Of a stretch of 64,000 nt of DNA, positions 52,727 through 62,020 are shown in pieces. Under the pieces are notes generated by a model. It was not told where the DNA came from and ran no database searches. It saw nothing but the letters and a program-made list of their open reading frames with translations. Position 1 is the first letter of the stretch, and every line of letters starts with the position of its first letter. A program made the translations under genes and the position numbers. Source of the DNA: Rhabditoides inermis (Eukaryota > Nematoda > Chromadorea > Rhabditida > Rhabditidae); NCBI GenBank assembly GCA_963966185.1, contig CAWZYM010000102.1, positions 506,501 to 570,500 of the forward strand, in the 5' to 3' direction.

Positions 52727-55700
52727 ATGCCAGGCAAGACTTCCGGAAGCAGGAGACAGCAGATGATGCCCACGAACCCCGACTTCAACATAGAGCGGTT
52801 TCTGCAGAACAACAGGCTGCAGAGGAGTGCGCTGGCGGAACTGAACACCGCGGCGGGCGACGTGAAGGAGATGATCCTTCCGACCGACCTGGCGGCAGTG
52901 CGCGACGCCATGACTAAGGCGGTTGCCGAGGCGTACATCAACGGCGACGACCAGGAGAGGGCGTTCAACGAGGCACTCGAAACGGTCCGCGCGAAGACTG
53001 AGGCGACCGACGCCGACATTCTCTCCATCAGCCAGCGGATCGCGGAGGTGCAGGCAATCTACGCAGACGCCAGCTCGCCCGAGCGCCCATCTACCTTCAC
53101 CGGTGAGAACCCGGCAGAGTGGAAGGGATTCAAGAGAAACTTCGAGGATATCATGCGCACCCGCAGCGTCCGCCTTTCCAGCGAGCGCAAAGCTGCCACC
53201 CTCAAGGGGTGTCTGCGCAGCTCCGCGCGCTCCTGCATCGACACGCTGCCGGAAGCGGACAGGGACGACTACGATAAGATCATCGCCTTCCTCGACAAGA
53301 GGTACAACAGCGTGTCCGTTCAGCGGGCCGCACAGGCGCAAGTACGCAACATCTTTATGAGGGAGGGCGAGTCCGTTATGAGTTTTGAGGACCGGCTTCG
53401 CACCGCGTTCGAGACCGCGTATCCGAACGACCCGAGGAGCTACTTCAACAAGGCGCTTCTGGAGGCGTTTGTGATGAAATTGCCTCTCGAGATCAGCGCC
53501 CAGGTTCAGTTCGCTGACCCGGAGACGCTAGATCAGGCGAGGGATCTCGCATGCCGGGCGATCGCGATTCGAGACGACACCAACAGGATTCGCACCGAGA
53601 ACGAGAGGGACCGTCAGGTGATTGTCGCGGCGATGCAGGCCAAGCAGCAGCCGGAAGACGAGGTAGCCAATTTTTGTCTGTGTTGTTGGCAGGAGGGTCA
53701 CGTGATGCGTGACTGCGCCTTCCGAATCGACCAGGAGGAAGATGCGCGCCTGCGCCACAACAACAACTACGGCGGGAACAACGGAGGGAACAGGAGGTTT
53801 AACAGGAAGAACAACATTCACCAGCCCACTCAGAACAGCACGGTCCAGTGCTGGGAGTGCCACCAGCCGGGTCACTTCAAGGATAGATGTCCTCTGAGGC
53901 AGCAGAGCACTCAACACTTTGCACCGCAACAGTATCAGCAGCAGACGGCGCCGCAACAGCTGGCGCCGCAGCGGATGGCGCCGCGGCAGCAGCCGCAGCA
54001 GCAGTATGATCAGCAGCAGCAGTACATGCCGCAGCAGCAGTTCATGCCACAGCAGCAGTTCGCGCCGCAGCAGCAATTCGCGCCGCAGCAGCAGTTCGCG
54101 CCGCAGCAGCAGCCGCAGCAGACAGGACAGCCTGCTGTCCGCGTCGTCGACGCTCACTCGTCCGACTCCTACACGGAGGTGGATGATCTGCGCCGACAGC
54201 TGCAGAACGTCAAGACCGAGCTGGGATACATAACTGAAGCCAAGGACAACTTGGCTACGCAGGCGGCGCACTACAAGAAGAGGAGCGAGGAGCTGCACGA
54301 CCGCTGGGTGGACAGGGCTTCGGAAATGGCACCTCAGGTAAACACACTGAGGGTGAGCGCCAAGAAGCCGAGTGGGATCAAAGCCCATGTGGGTCTGCTC
54401 ATGCTTGCGTCTATCACGCTTCTGATGGGAGGCGCGAGTGCATGCGAGTGCGAGCAGATGGGCAACAACAGCAACACCGGCACGCCACAGGAGGTACCGA
54501 TCACGATCCGGGGCCCGCTGCTGGTCATCAATCACTCGAGTATGATGAACCACGAAAGCGTAAGCTGGATGAGTATGATCATTGCAGGTGGATCCTGCCT
54601 GTGGGTGGCCTTGTGCTGTTTCTACCTGACGATCAGGATGTGTGGATACATTGTGCATGGCAGGAGGACGAACACTCCGCACAATCACGTAATCACTGAG
54701 GCGTCGGAGGTGGACGACCACAACAACAACGAGGAGGAGAGATCCGAGGAGACCGACTCCAGTCGCCCCATCACTCCGTTCTGGCAGGAGATGCGCGAGA
54801 CGGGGATGCTCGCCATCAGCAACACTGCCGGACGGGAGAGTGAGGGAGATGCGACGAGCGACGAAGAGCCGAACGACTCTTGCGTCGAACACACGGACGA
54901 TTCGGAGAGTGAGATCGAAACTGCACTCTGCGGGGACGACTGCGAGAGGTACGCGACCATTGACTACAACAGGGTCATGCAGCACTCACCGGTCGAGTGG
55001 AGCACCGCGGACAATCCGACGGGCGACACTGAGGAGGAGCAGTTCTTCGACTCTCTTCAGTCGGAAACGGAGATGGCTGACGTCATGCACGCCGACAGGG
55101 TGAGTCGCGGCATGTTCTCACTGAACGTGCCGTGCGAAATCAACGAGTGCAGAATGCTGGCGCTCTTCGACACGGAAGCCAATGTGAGTGTGTGCCACAC
55201 CTCAGTGGCGCCGCTCATCGGCGTGTTCAAATTCGACGCGCCCAGCATCGAGGCGGTAACGGGACTCTCCGGCGGGCCGGTGGAGTTTGTGGGATCGAAG
55301 CTCATCAACATTAAGATCAGCGGAGTCAACTATCCGACGGTGGTGAACTTCTCTCGCACCATGGCCAAGCCGAGGGACGTGGAGGGATACCAGATCATCC
55401 TGGGAGACGACTTTCTCGCCCGTCTGCCCCGCTGGTCGATCGATTATCGCAACAGGCGATTCGAGCTGGGAGGCGACAGCATTCACATCGTCACGATGAT
55501 TGACGTGCCCGTCAAGAAGGACGGACTCGCCAGCATCGTCGCCAGCGACACCCAGGTAATCAAGGCGGGACATGAGTCATTTATCGATTGCAGCATCGTC
55601 TCGGACGAGGAAGGCAACGACTGGTGCACCGATGGCGTGGGAGAGGTGTTCCTCGAGAACAACCTCTACATGCAGCCGACTGTCCTCAGTGGAAAGGGCG

Positions 55701-55819
55701 GCGAGCTCCTCATTGCCAACGGAACCAGCAAGGACGTGATCATCTACAAGAATCAGTTCCTGGCGGACGCCGTCCCCTGTTTTCGGACGAACGATGGCGG
55801 TCTCCAAGAACGGTTTTAG
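52727..55819 (+). CDS. gag-protease polyprotein of the Gypsy-like element (~1030 aa)
   Basis: One long ORF; the frame is open from 52694, but the first ATG is at 52727. It has a capsid-like region (about residues 120-290), then two CCHC zinc knuckles of nucleocapsid type (CCWQEGHVMRDC and CWECHQPGHFKDRC). A ~90-residue Gln/Pro-rich stretch follows, then a coiled coil (DDLRRQLQNVKTELGYITEA). Next come two hydrophobic segments of membrane-span length (GLLMLASITLLMGG and SMIIAGGSCLWVALCCFYL), separated by a short Cys-containing loop, and an acidic region. Last is a retropepsin-like domain with ALFDTEANVSV and ILGDDFLARL. The usual DTG or DSG triad reads DTE here. Membrane spans between nucleocapsid and protease are not a standard Gypsy feature. 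It overlaps the pol frame by 26 bp. Confidence 0.85.
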   Translation: MPGKTSGSRRQQMMPTNPDFNIERFLQNNRLQRSALAELNTAAGDVKEMILPTDLAAVRDAMTKAVAEAYINGDDQERAFNEALETVRAKTEATDADILSISQRIAEVQAIYADASSPERPSTFTGENPAEWKGFKRNFEDIMRTRSVRLSSERKAATLKGCLRSSARSCIDTLPEADRDDYDKIIAFLDKRYNSVSVQRAAQAQVRNIFMREGESVMSFEDRLRTAFETAYPNDPRSYFNKALLEAFVMKLPLEISAQVQFADPETLDQARDLACRAIAIRDDTNRIRTENERDRQVIVAAMQAKQQPEDEVANFCLCCWQEGHVMRDCAFRIDQEEDARLRHNNNYGGNNGGNRRFNRKNNIHQPTQNSTVQCWECHQPGHFKDRCPLRQQSTQHFAPQQYQQQTAPQQLAPQRMAPRQQPQQQYDQQQQYMPQQQFMPQQQFAPQQQFAPQQQFAPQQQPQQTGQPAVRVVDAHSSDSYTEVDDLRRQLQNVKTELGYITEAKDNLATQAAHYKKRSEELHDRWVDRASEMAPQVNTLRVSAKKPSGIKAHVGLLMLASITLLMGGASACECEQMGNNSNTGTPQEVPITIRGPLLVINHSSMMNHESVSWMSMIIAGGSCLWVALCCFYLTIRMCGYIVHGRRTNTPHNHVITEASEVDDHNNNEEERSEETDSSRPITPFWQEMRETGMLAISNTAGRESEGDATSDEEPNDSCVEHTDDSESEIETALCGDDCERYATIDYNRVMQHSPVEWSTADNPTGDTEEEQFFDSLQSETEMADVMHADRVSRGMFSLNVPCEINECRMLALFDTEANVSVCHTSVAPLIGVFKFDAPSIEAVTGLSGGPVEFVGSKLINIKISGVNYPTVVNFSRTMAKPRDVEGYQIILGDDFLARLPRWSIDYRNRRFELGGDSIHIVTMIDVPVKKDGLASIVASDTQVIKAGHESFIDCSIVSDEEGNDWCTDGVGEVFLENNLYMQPTVLSGKGGELLIANGTSKDVIIYKNQFLADAVPCFRTNDGGLQERF

Positions 55820-58800
55820 CACAGATGTCGAGCCTCTTTTCCACCACTCTCTTTCTTTCCCTCAGTCTGTCTTTCCTGAGGGGTGTCGTCTCCGCGTCTC
55901 TATTACAATCACATCCACAACCGAGTTGCCAGCCGGCGCCCGCGCAATTCGCGAGCGTGCCGCGCAGGTACTCCGGCTTGCGGCGACGCGACAGGAAGAG
56001 TCAGACTGTGAGCAGATCCCCAACGGGATTGACGTGAAGGTGGAACAAGAGGGGGAGGAGCCAGACCCTGGTGATCCTCCAATCAACGTCTTCGTGCCTG
56101 ACATGAGCGGCAGTATTCTCAGCGACGAGGAGAAGAAGGTGATGGCTGAGCTGTTTAAGCAGTTTAGCGACGTCATGTCAACCTCTTCCTACGATCTGGG
56201 ATCATACGAGGCCGACCTCATCGAGATTGATCTGCACACCGATGCCGAGACGTACTACAGGGCTCGCAACAGCCGAGTTCCTATGAAATACCTCAAAGAG
56301 GTAGACAAGCACATTCAGCAGCTGCTGGATGCAGGGCGGATTGTCCGGACAATCCAGACGCAGTTCATGCACAGTCTGGTGTGCGTCGCCAAGAAGGATG
56401 GCAGCCTTCGGCTATGCACGGACTTCCGCAACCTGAACAAGATCACGAAGCCGCAACACCACGAGCTTCCTCACATCGAGGAGGTCTTGAACAAGATTGC
56501 AGGTTATCGATACTATTCCAGTTTCGACCTCGCCTCAGGGTTTCTACAACTGAAGCTCTCCGAGAGATCGATGAGGATGTGTGGGATGACCACACCGAGA
56601 GGGAACTTCCTCTACCGATTCGTGCCTTTCGGAATTAAGAACGGCCCAGCCGCTTTTAACTTCGTACTCGGACGAGTGCTGGGAGGTCTCAAGAACAACG
56701 TTACGGCGTATCTTGACGACATTGTCATCTACGACAACACTTTCGAGGAGCACGTGGAGTTGATTCGCAAGGTGCTGACGCGCCTGCGTCAATTCAACTT
56801 GAAGGCGAGCGCCAAGAAGACGGAGATTGCACTTCCACGGATACGGTTCCTCGGACACGAGATTACCGGTCAGTACTACACCCCCTCGAGGCGCAACGTG
56901 AAGGCTATCGAAGACTTCCCCACTCCCCGCAACACGAAGTAGGTGAGATCATTCGTCGGTATGGCCAACTTCTTCAAGAAGTTTGTCTTTCAACTTGCTC
57001 ACATCTGCAGCCCGCTCTATGCTCTGATGCGCGACAAAGTGAAGCTCAAGTGGGAGAAAGAGGAGATAGAGGCGTTCGAAGCGATCAAGTCGGCACTCGT
57101 CAGCGAGCCGATTCTGATTCATCCGAAGGATCAGATGTTCATCATGCACACCGACGCGTCTCTCGAGGCAGTCGGCGCTGTACTGATGCAGCGTCGAGAC
57201 AAGGACGATCCGAAGAGCGACCTGGGAGTAGTCGCATACTACAGTAAGTCTCTCGCTGACTCTCAGAGGAAGTGGGCGCCGACGCACTGCGAGCTCTTTG
57301 CCATCATCGCAGCGATGCGCCACTTCCGTCCTATTGTCTACGGCAACCACGTCGAGATATGGACAAATCATCAGCCCCTCACCCACGTGCTCAAGGAAAA
57401 CGCCAACCACGCAAGCCTTATGCGGTGGCTGGTCGAGCTGCAGACAATGGATGTGGATATCAAGTATATTCAGGGCAAATCTAATGTCGTGGCAGATGCA
57501 CTCTCAAGGTGTAATCCCATCGAGCGATTCAAGGACGACTCTGCCGAGATCGACGACATCGTCGAGATTCCAGCGTGTCTCAACATTGCTCAGTTTCAGC
57601 GTTCACAGGCAGAAGTCGACGCGATGCTTCCGAGCAATCGATCGAAGCTGTTGGCGGAACAACTGAAGGATGCGACATGCATCCGGTTGAGAGAGATTGT
57701 CAGCGGCGTCAACATTCCGGAGCGACCCAGTCGAGAGAAACTGAAGATGATCCGCGTCGGCGAGCAGTGCGCCGTGGACAGCAACGAGCGTCTCGTGATG
57801 CTCACTCCGGCACTGCAAGGTGAGCAGGTGGTGGAACGATTTATCGTTCCAGAGTCAATGCAACAGGAGATCGTGGAACAGTATCACACTGTGAAAGCGA
57901 GCGGCGGTCACCACAACTGGGACAAGAGTCTGAAAAGGATAGCCAAGAAGTACTTCTGGATTGGCATGGCGGACCAGATCTACAAGTTCTGCCGCTCATG
58001 CGACGTGTGCCAGCGGAAGCGGGTCAATCAAATGAACCGTGAGAAGTTGGTTGCCACTATTCCACATGCGCCATTCCAGATCTGCTATATGGACATCTTC
58101 GGACCAGTCACCAAGTCGAACAAGGGCAACAAGTTCATCCTCTGTCTCGCTGACCACTTCACCAAGTACATTGTGGTATCTGTCCTCTCGAACACTGAGG
58201 CGGAGACAGTGGCGAGTGCGCTCATGAACGACGTTGTGTTCAGGTATGGTACGATGCCAGTGTTGCACACTGACAATGCAACCTATCTGCGAGCCAACAA
58301 GTTGGAGCAGGTGCTCACTACGCTGCAAGTGAATCATCATTTCAGCGTGCCTCATCATCACCAGAGTCTGGTTGAGAGAGTCTTTTCCACCCTCCAGCAG
58401 TCGGTCCGCTGCTACATCGAGGAGAACCCATGGACGTGGGACGACCAACAAGAACCAGATACGTGCGCCACGCTCTCGCGACTCTGTCGTGGATTCTCAG
58501 TGAGTCAGCTAATCCAGTTTCAGCGGTACTCTTGTGCGCTGGCATACAACACGAGTGTGCACAGTAGCACTGGCTACTCCCCGTTCTTCCTCATGTTCGG
58601 CAGGGTGGACTTGCTCATGACGACCGAGGCGGAGAAGAGGATCCCGGAGTTTTCGAGAGATGGCAGCTATGTGAAGACGCTTCTCCGCACACTACGAGTC
58701 GTGTGGATGAAGGCCGAACAGGAAGCTGAGGCGGCGAGGAAGAGAATGGCTACTAAACTGCCATCTCACCTGAAGCCGCTAGAGATTGCCATCGGTGATC

Positions 58801-59236
58801 GCGTCTACCTCAAGAACTACAACAGGACGAAAGGAGTCAGCGACAAGCTGATCCTCCCTTGGAAAGGACTGTACCGAGTGCTGGACATTGAGCACCCATA
58901 CGTGACCATCGAAAGTTGCGTCGCTCAGGAAGTACCGAGGAGGGGGTACACAAGGATCAGCTGAAGAAGAGTTTCGAGATGGAGGGCCCTATATGGAGCA
59001 GACGCCGGCTCTCGGAGAGTGAGAGAGAGGCGCTGCGCCAGGCAGGCACCCAGCCAGCTGATCTGCCCGGCAAGATGAAACCGAGCGACGGGCCACACAT
59101 GGCGGATCCTAACTTGGACGAGGAGCAGTCGACAACTGAGGAGTTTGTGCGGCAGAAGAACCCGAGACGCGGCAAGTACAACAAGAACCAGATACGTGCG
59201 CCACGCTCTCGCGACTCTGTCGTGGATTCTCAGTGA
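55794..59236 (+). pseudogene. pol of the Gypsy-like element: RT, RNase H, integrase, with one stop and one frameshift
   Basis: Reading in the +1 frame relative to gag, the region starts at an ATG (55794) inside the gag end. Reverse transcriptase motifs are LCTDFRNLNKITKP, SSFDLASGFLQLKL, FGIKNGPAAF and the catalytic YLDDIVIY. An in-frame TAG at 56940-56942 interrupts just after the RT thumb. RNase H follows (MHTDASLEAVGAVLMQ, TNHQPLTHVL), then integrase with the HHCC zinc site (GGHHNWDKSL, CRSCDVCQ) and its catalytic acids in MDIFGPV, LHTDNATYL and LVERVFSTLQ. Near 58938, at a G5 run, the frame shifts and continues to 59236 (KDQLKKSFEMEG) in another frame. An ~80-bp patch at 58458-58532 duplicates 59188-59265. 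Defective as it stands. Confidence 0.85.
55877..55896 (+). promoter_or_regulatory. hairpin-type motif, copy 4 (gag-pol junction)
   Basis: TGAGGGGTGTCGTCTCCGCG, preceded by GTCTTTCC. It lies about 58 nt after the gag stop and within the start of the pol frame, where it encodes GCRLRVS. Confidence 0.65.
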
Positions 59237-59702
59237 GTCAGCTAATCCAGTTTCAGCGGTACTCTTATCAACAATCTATAATAAACCAGTTATCAGTATT
59301 GACTTCATACAACGTTTTCTTCCCTTTCCAGTAATGCAAACACAGTGATTTGAGCAGCGCGCGCCGCTATTGCCAGCTGTGCGCTCGGTTCCCCGGTCCC
59401 CCGAAGAGGAGAGAGAGAGAGATGTTTGCCCCCCGATCAACAGGAGGAGGCTAGAACGGTTTTCGCAATCGCCAGCAGGCGCTTGCGAAGGGGGGAGGCG
59501 ACGGCAGACAGGCAGATGCGACGCGACGCGGATGCAACGCGATCAATCGATACGCTATGCACTAAGAACACAGCTCGGCTAGAGCGCGATGTCGGGGGTG
59601 CAGGCGACAGGCCTATGCGCAGTGGCAAACCCCGCCCACTATCGCACCATTCTGTTCCGACGGTCACGCTGTGGCAGACCGAGCCGCGTGTATTAGACCG
59701 CT
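59237..59702. other. spacer after pol, no gene seen
   Basis: Short frames only. The first ~30 bp is the end of the 80-bp duplicated patch shared with the integrase region. A GAGAGAGAGA tract lies at 59410-59422. Confidence 0.4.
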
Positions 59703-61000
59703 ATGGTCGCTCCCAACCAGTCCGACAACAACGGCAAGGACGGCTCCAAGGAGACCACGGGAGGTGAGTCAGTTTTATATACTTTTCCGAATGTATATCA
59801 GTTTTGTTAGTTTTGTTTTGTTCAGCGTTCCCTAATTTTAAGAGTTTTGTTTGTATCAGTTAGACAGTTTCGTTTTCAGTTTATGGTTCATTTGATGTAT
59901 TCATTATTTGTTTTGATGCACTGCAGCGTTCTATCGATTGTAGCCCTTCTAGTACACAGTAAACTGTATTTTCAGGGTCACTCGGCTCGGTCAGCGGCAG
60001 CTGCGCGGTCAGCGCCGGATGGACGCATCCGGACGCGGCGGCCGGTTGGAGCAGCGTCAACAACGAGTACAGGATCAGCGGTCTGATCAGCTGCCGGCGG
60101 ACCTGCACTTTTGAGGGGTGTCGCCCCCGCGTCTCTACATTTAATAAACCAAGGTGAGTTGAGGGAGAGACCGGGAGCTACCGCTTCTTTGCAGGCTCGT
60201 CAAGGCAACAGAAGACCTTCTGACAAGATCAACGTTCACATACAAGGTCGAGTGAAACAGGACACCGTTCCCGAGCAGCCGGAAAGTCGAGCTGATCAGC
60301 GGCTCCACCAACTACGAGGTGTTCTGCGCCGCGACCAAACGGGCACAGGCGGGAGACCAATAAGTCTCTCCGCTTGCCGGTGGACCACAGGCATGCGTTT
60401 GCGCAACTCTAGCTGATCAACAGCGGATTGCGAAACGTACAGTTGCTAGTATGAGTTGTGCTCTAGTCGTTATTCAGTTGTACTTAAGAGTGAGGTATAC
60501 ACTTTCAGTCAATCCACCCGTTCAGGGAAGGGCAGACTCGGCCGCCGAGGCTTCCCGGTGCAGCGATGAAGGGCCTTTTTCGGAGACTTGTCAAGAGCAG
60601 CGCCAACGACGCAATGCCCGCTTGCGCCGGCGCCGGCAAGGTGGTGCACGACAGAGTGCCGCCCCGATAGGGACTAGTGGATAACCCAGTTTGTTTGGAT
60701 TCTAACGGTACGTTACAATACGTTTCGCATTTCCGATGATAACATGGATTGTTCAGGTGATGCCGAGGCACTACCGGACACTCGAGGGATCAACGCCCTT
60801 GATCACTCAAGGAAGCAACACCAGGGATCAACCCAGGGGTGTATCTCCGCGTCCACATGGGACGGTTCTTGTGGCGACAGCAGCGTCAACCACAGCCAGC
60901 CATGCTACACCAGCAGCAACAAGTTCAGCTGCGAGGTCAACGGGCCGACCAAGGTCGCCAACACGAAGACACCAGTCGAGGTATCTGAATAGTTTCGAGT
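59703..61000 (+). CDS. cysteine-rich coding fragments downstream of pol, unknown
   Basis: An ATG at 59703 opens MVAPNQSDNNGKDGSKETTG, followed by a GTGAGTC donor near 59763. An exon from about 59977 encodes SVSGSCAVSAGWTHPD, SSVNNEYRISGLISCRRTC and then FEGCRPRVSTFNKP, ending at a GTGAGTT donor near 60154. The next exon (from about 60196, LVKATEDLLTRSTF) has a stop after YKVE, with plausible coding beyond it. A further open frame at about 60757-60992 has DGSCGDSSVNHSQPCY and FSCEVNGPTKVANTKTPVE. The paired cysteines suggest an extracellular or envelope-like product, but no signal peptide, fusion segment or membrane anchor could be identified. It may be a decayed third ORF of the retroelement or an unrelated gene. 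Confidence 0.35.
60112..60131 (+). promoter_or_regulatory. hairpin-type motif, copy 5 (3' coding block)
   Basis: TGAGGGGTGTCGCCCCCGCG. It is read as GCRPRVS in the open frame of the 3' cysteine-rich block, the same phase as in pol. GGGG pairs with CCCC. Confidence 0.6.
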
Positions 61001-61068
61001 GAGAGCGATTGTGGCTCTGACTTTCTGCGATCAGGCCTTGTGTCCGTCCGCCGGGAGTCGGACGCTGC

Positions 61069-61682
61069 AAAGGGGGGAGGTGTGACAGAGAGACACTCTC
61101 TGTCTGTCGCATCTCACTCTGCGTGAGAGATGCTTTCTGGACTCTAGTCTGATCATTGATTGCAGCCACCGGCACGGCGGGTGATCTACCGATAACAAGC
61201 GGGAACATGCGGGACTCGCGTCGCCCGCCCATTGGTCGAGACGACGCTCCGCCCCGCCCTCTTCCCCTATATAAGCCCTCGTCCCGATTCAGTCGTCGGT
61301 TCATTACGGCGGTAGCTGACACCCAGTAGCCAGTCCTGAGACCACCGGTCCAGCCACAGACCACTGAGGGGTGTCGTCCTCGCGTATTACCGTAGGCTTC
61401 GGCCTCACGGCCGATATCCTACCTTGCTTCCATCCATTCTCACCAGTGCGTTGTGTGACTGTTGTGCTATATAAAGATGCCACCATTCGGTCTCTTGTAT
61501 TCACTTGCATCCAACGTACTGTGTGCAACTGTAGAAGTAGTCGTCCAGCGGTAAGTACGTCTTCAACGGTAGTAGTTTTGTGGTTTATATCGAAGTCCTC
61601 TGGGTTGGCACATCCGCTCACGCGGATGTCCCTAACAGGTAGGTCCTGGGCCGACCGGCGTTCACACGTCAAACACCTGTCA
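61069..61682 (+). repeat. candidate polypurine tract and 3' LTR
   Basis: A purine tract (AAAGGGGGGAGG, 61069-61080) is followed directly by TGTGACAG (61081). A CCTGTCA lies at 61676-61682, so the ~600-bp interval starts TG, ends CA and has a short TGACAG/CTGTCA terminal inversion. Inside are TATATAAG (61268-61275) and TATATAAAG (61468-61476). This is how a Gypsy 3' LTR looks. No second copy was found upstream of gag, so the call rests on the ends and the purine tract. Confidence 0.4.
61365..61384 (+). promoter_or_regulatory. hairpin-type motif, copy 6 (possible LTR)
   Basis: TGAGGGGTGTCGTCCTCGCG, preceded by CAGACCAC as copy 1 is preceded by ATTCCAC. It lies about 90 bp downstream of the TATATAAG at 61268. 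Confidence 0.6.
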
Positions 61683-62020
61683 CTCAATCATCAAAAATTC
61701 ATGTATTGAATTGGATCAGTTTTTTTCCATCCATTCACATATTGAATTACTTTTGAGAACATATGCGTCTTGCGTCACTTCGCAGGGCCGTCGTCACATT
61801 GCAACGGCAGAGCGCTGGATATCTTACAATATGGAATAAAAGAGATAATTTCACGAGGGATGTGATAACCCATGCTGAAGGAAATCATCGTACATGACAT
61901 GAAACAAAAAAAAATAACTTAACGGCAACAATATCGGGTAAGCAATTTAACGTGATTTCATAACAAAGAACTGTAAGTAGCAACAAAACAACGGTGGTAA
62001 TGTGCTGAACGCACTGTCCC
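61683..62020. other. intergenic, no gene seen
   Basis: AT-rich flank between the retroelement region and the stop codon of the F-box gene. Confidence 0.4.

Larger units (their letters stand above)
52320..61082 (+). mobile_element. Ty3/Gypsy-like LTR retroelement region, degraded
   Basis: The order gag, protease, reverse transcriptase, RNase H, integrase marks a Ty3/Gypsy-type element in the nematode genome. A leader with two tandem ~176-bp units (about 52405-52580 and 52581-52700) precedes gag. After pol come cysteine-rich coding fragments, a purine tract (61069-61080) and a possible 3' LTR. I could not find a matching 5' LTR, so the element's ends are unproved. The copy is defective: there is one in-frame stop and one frameshift in pol, and a changed protease active-site residue. 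Confidence 0.75.

Noticed and set aside
54000..54123. Gln-rich stretch as a separate polyQ gene
   Set aside because: It is continuous with the gag frame between the zinc knuckles and the coiled coil.
61081..61682. Proof of a complete LTR pair for the Gypsy-like element
   Set aside because: The 3' candidate has good ends and a purine tract, but I could find no matching copy upstream of gag, so a full LTR pair is not claimed.
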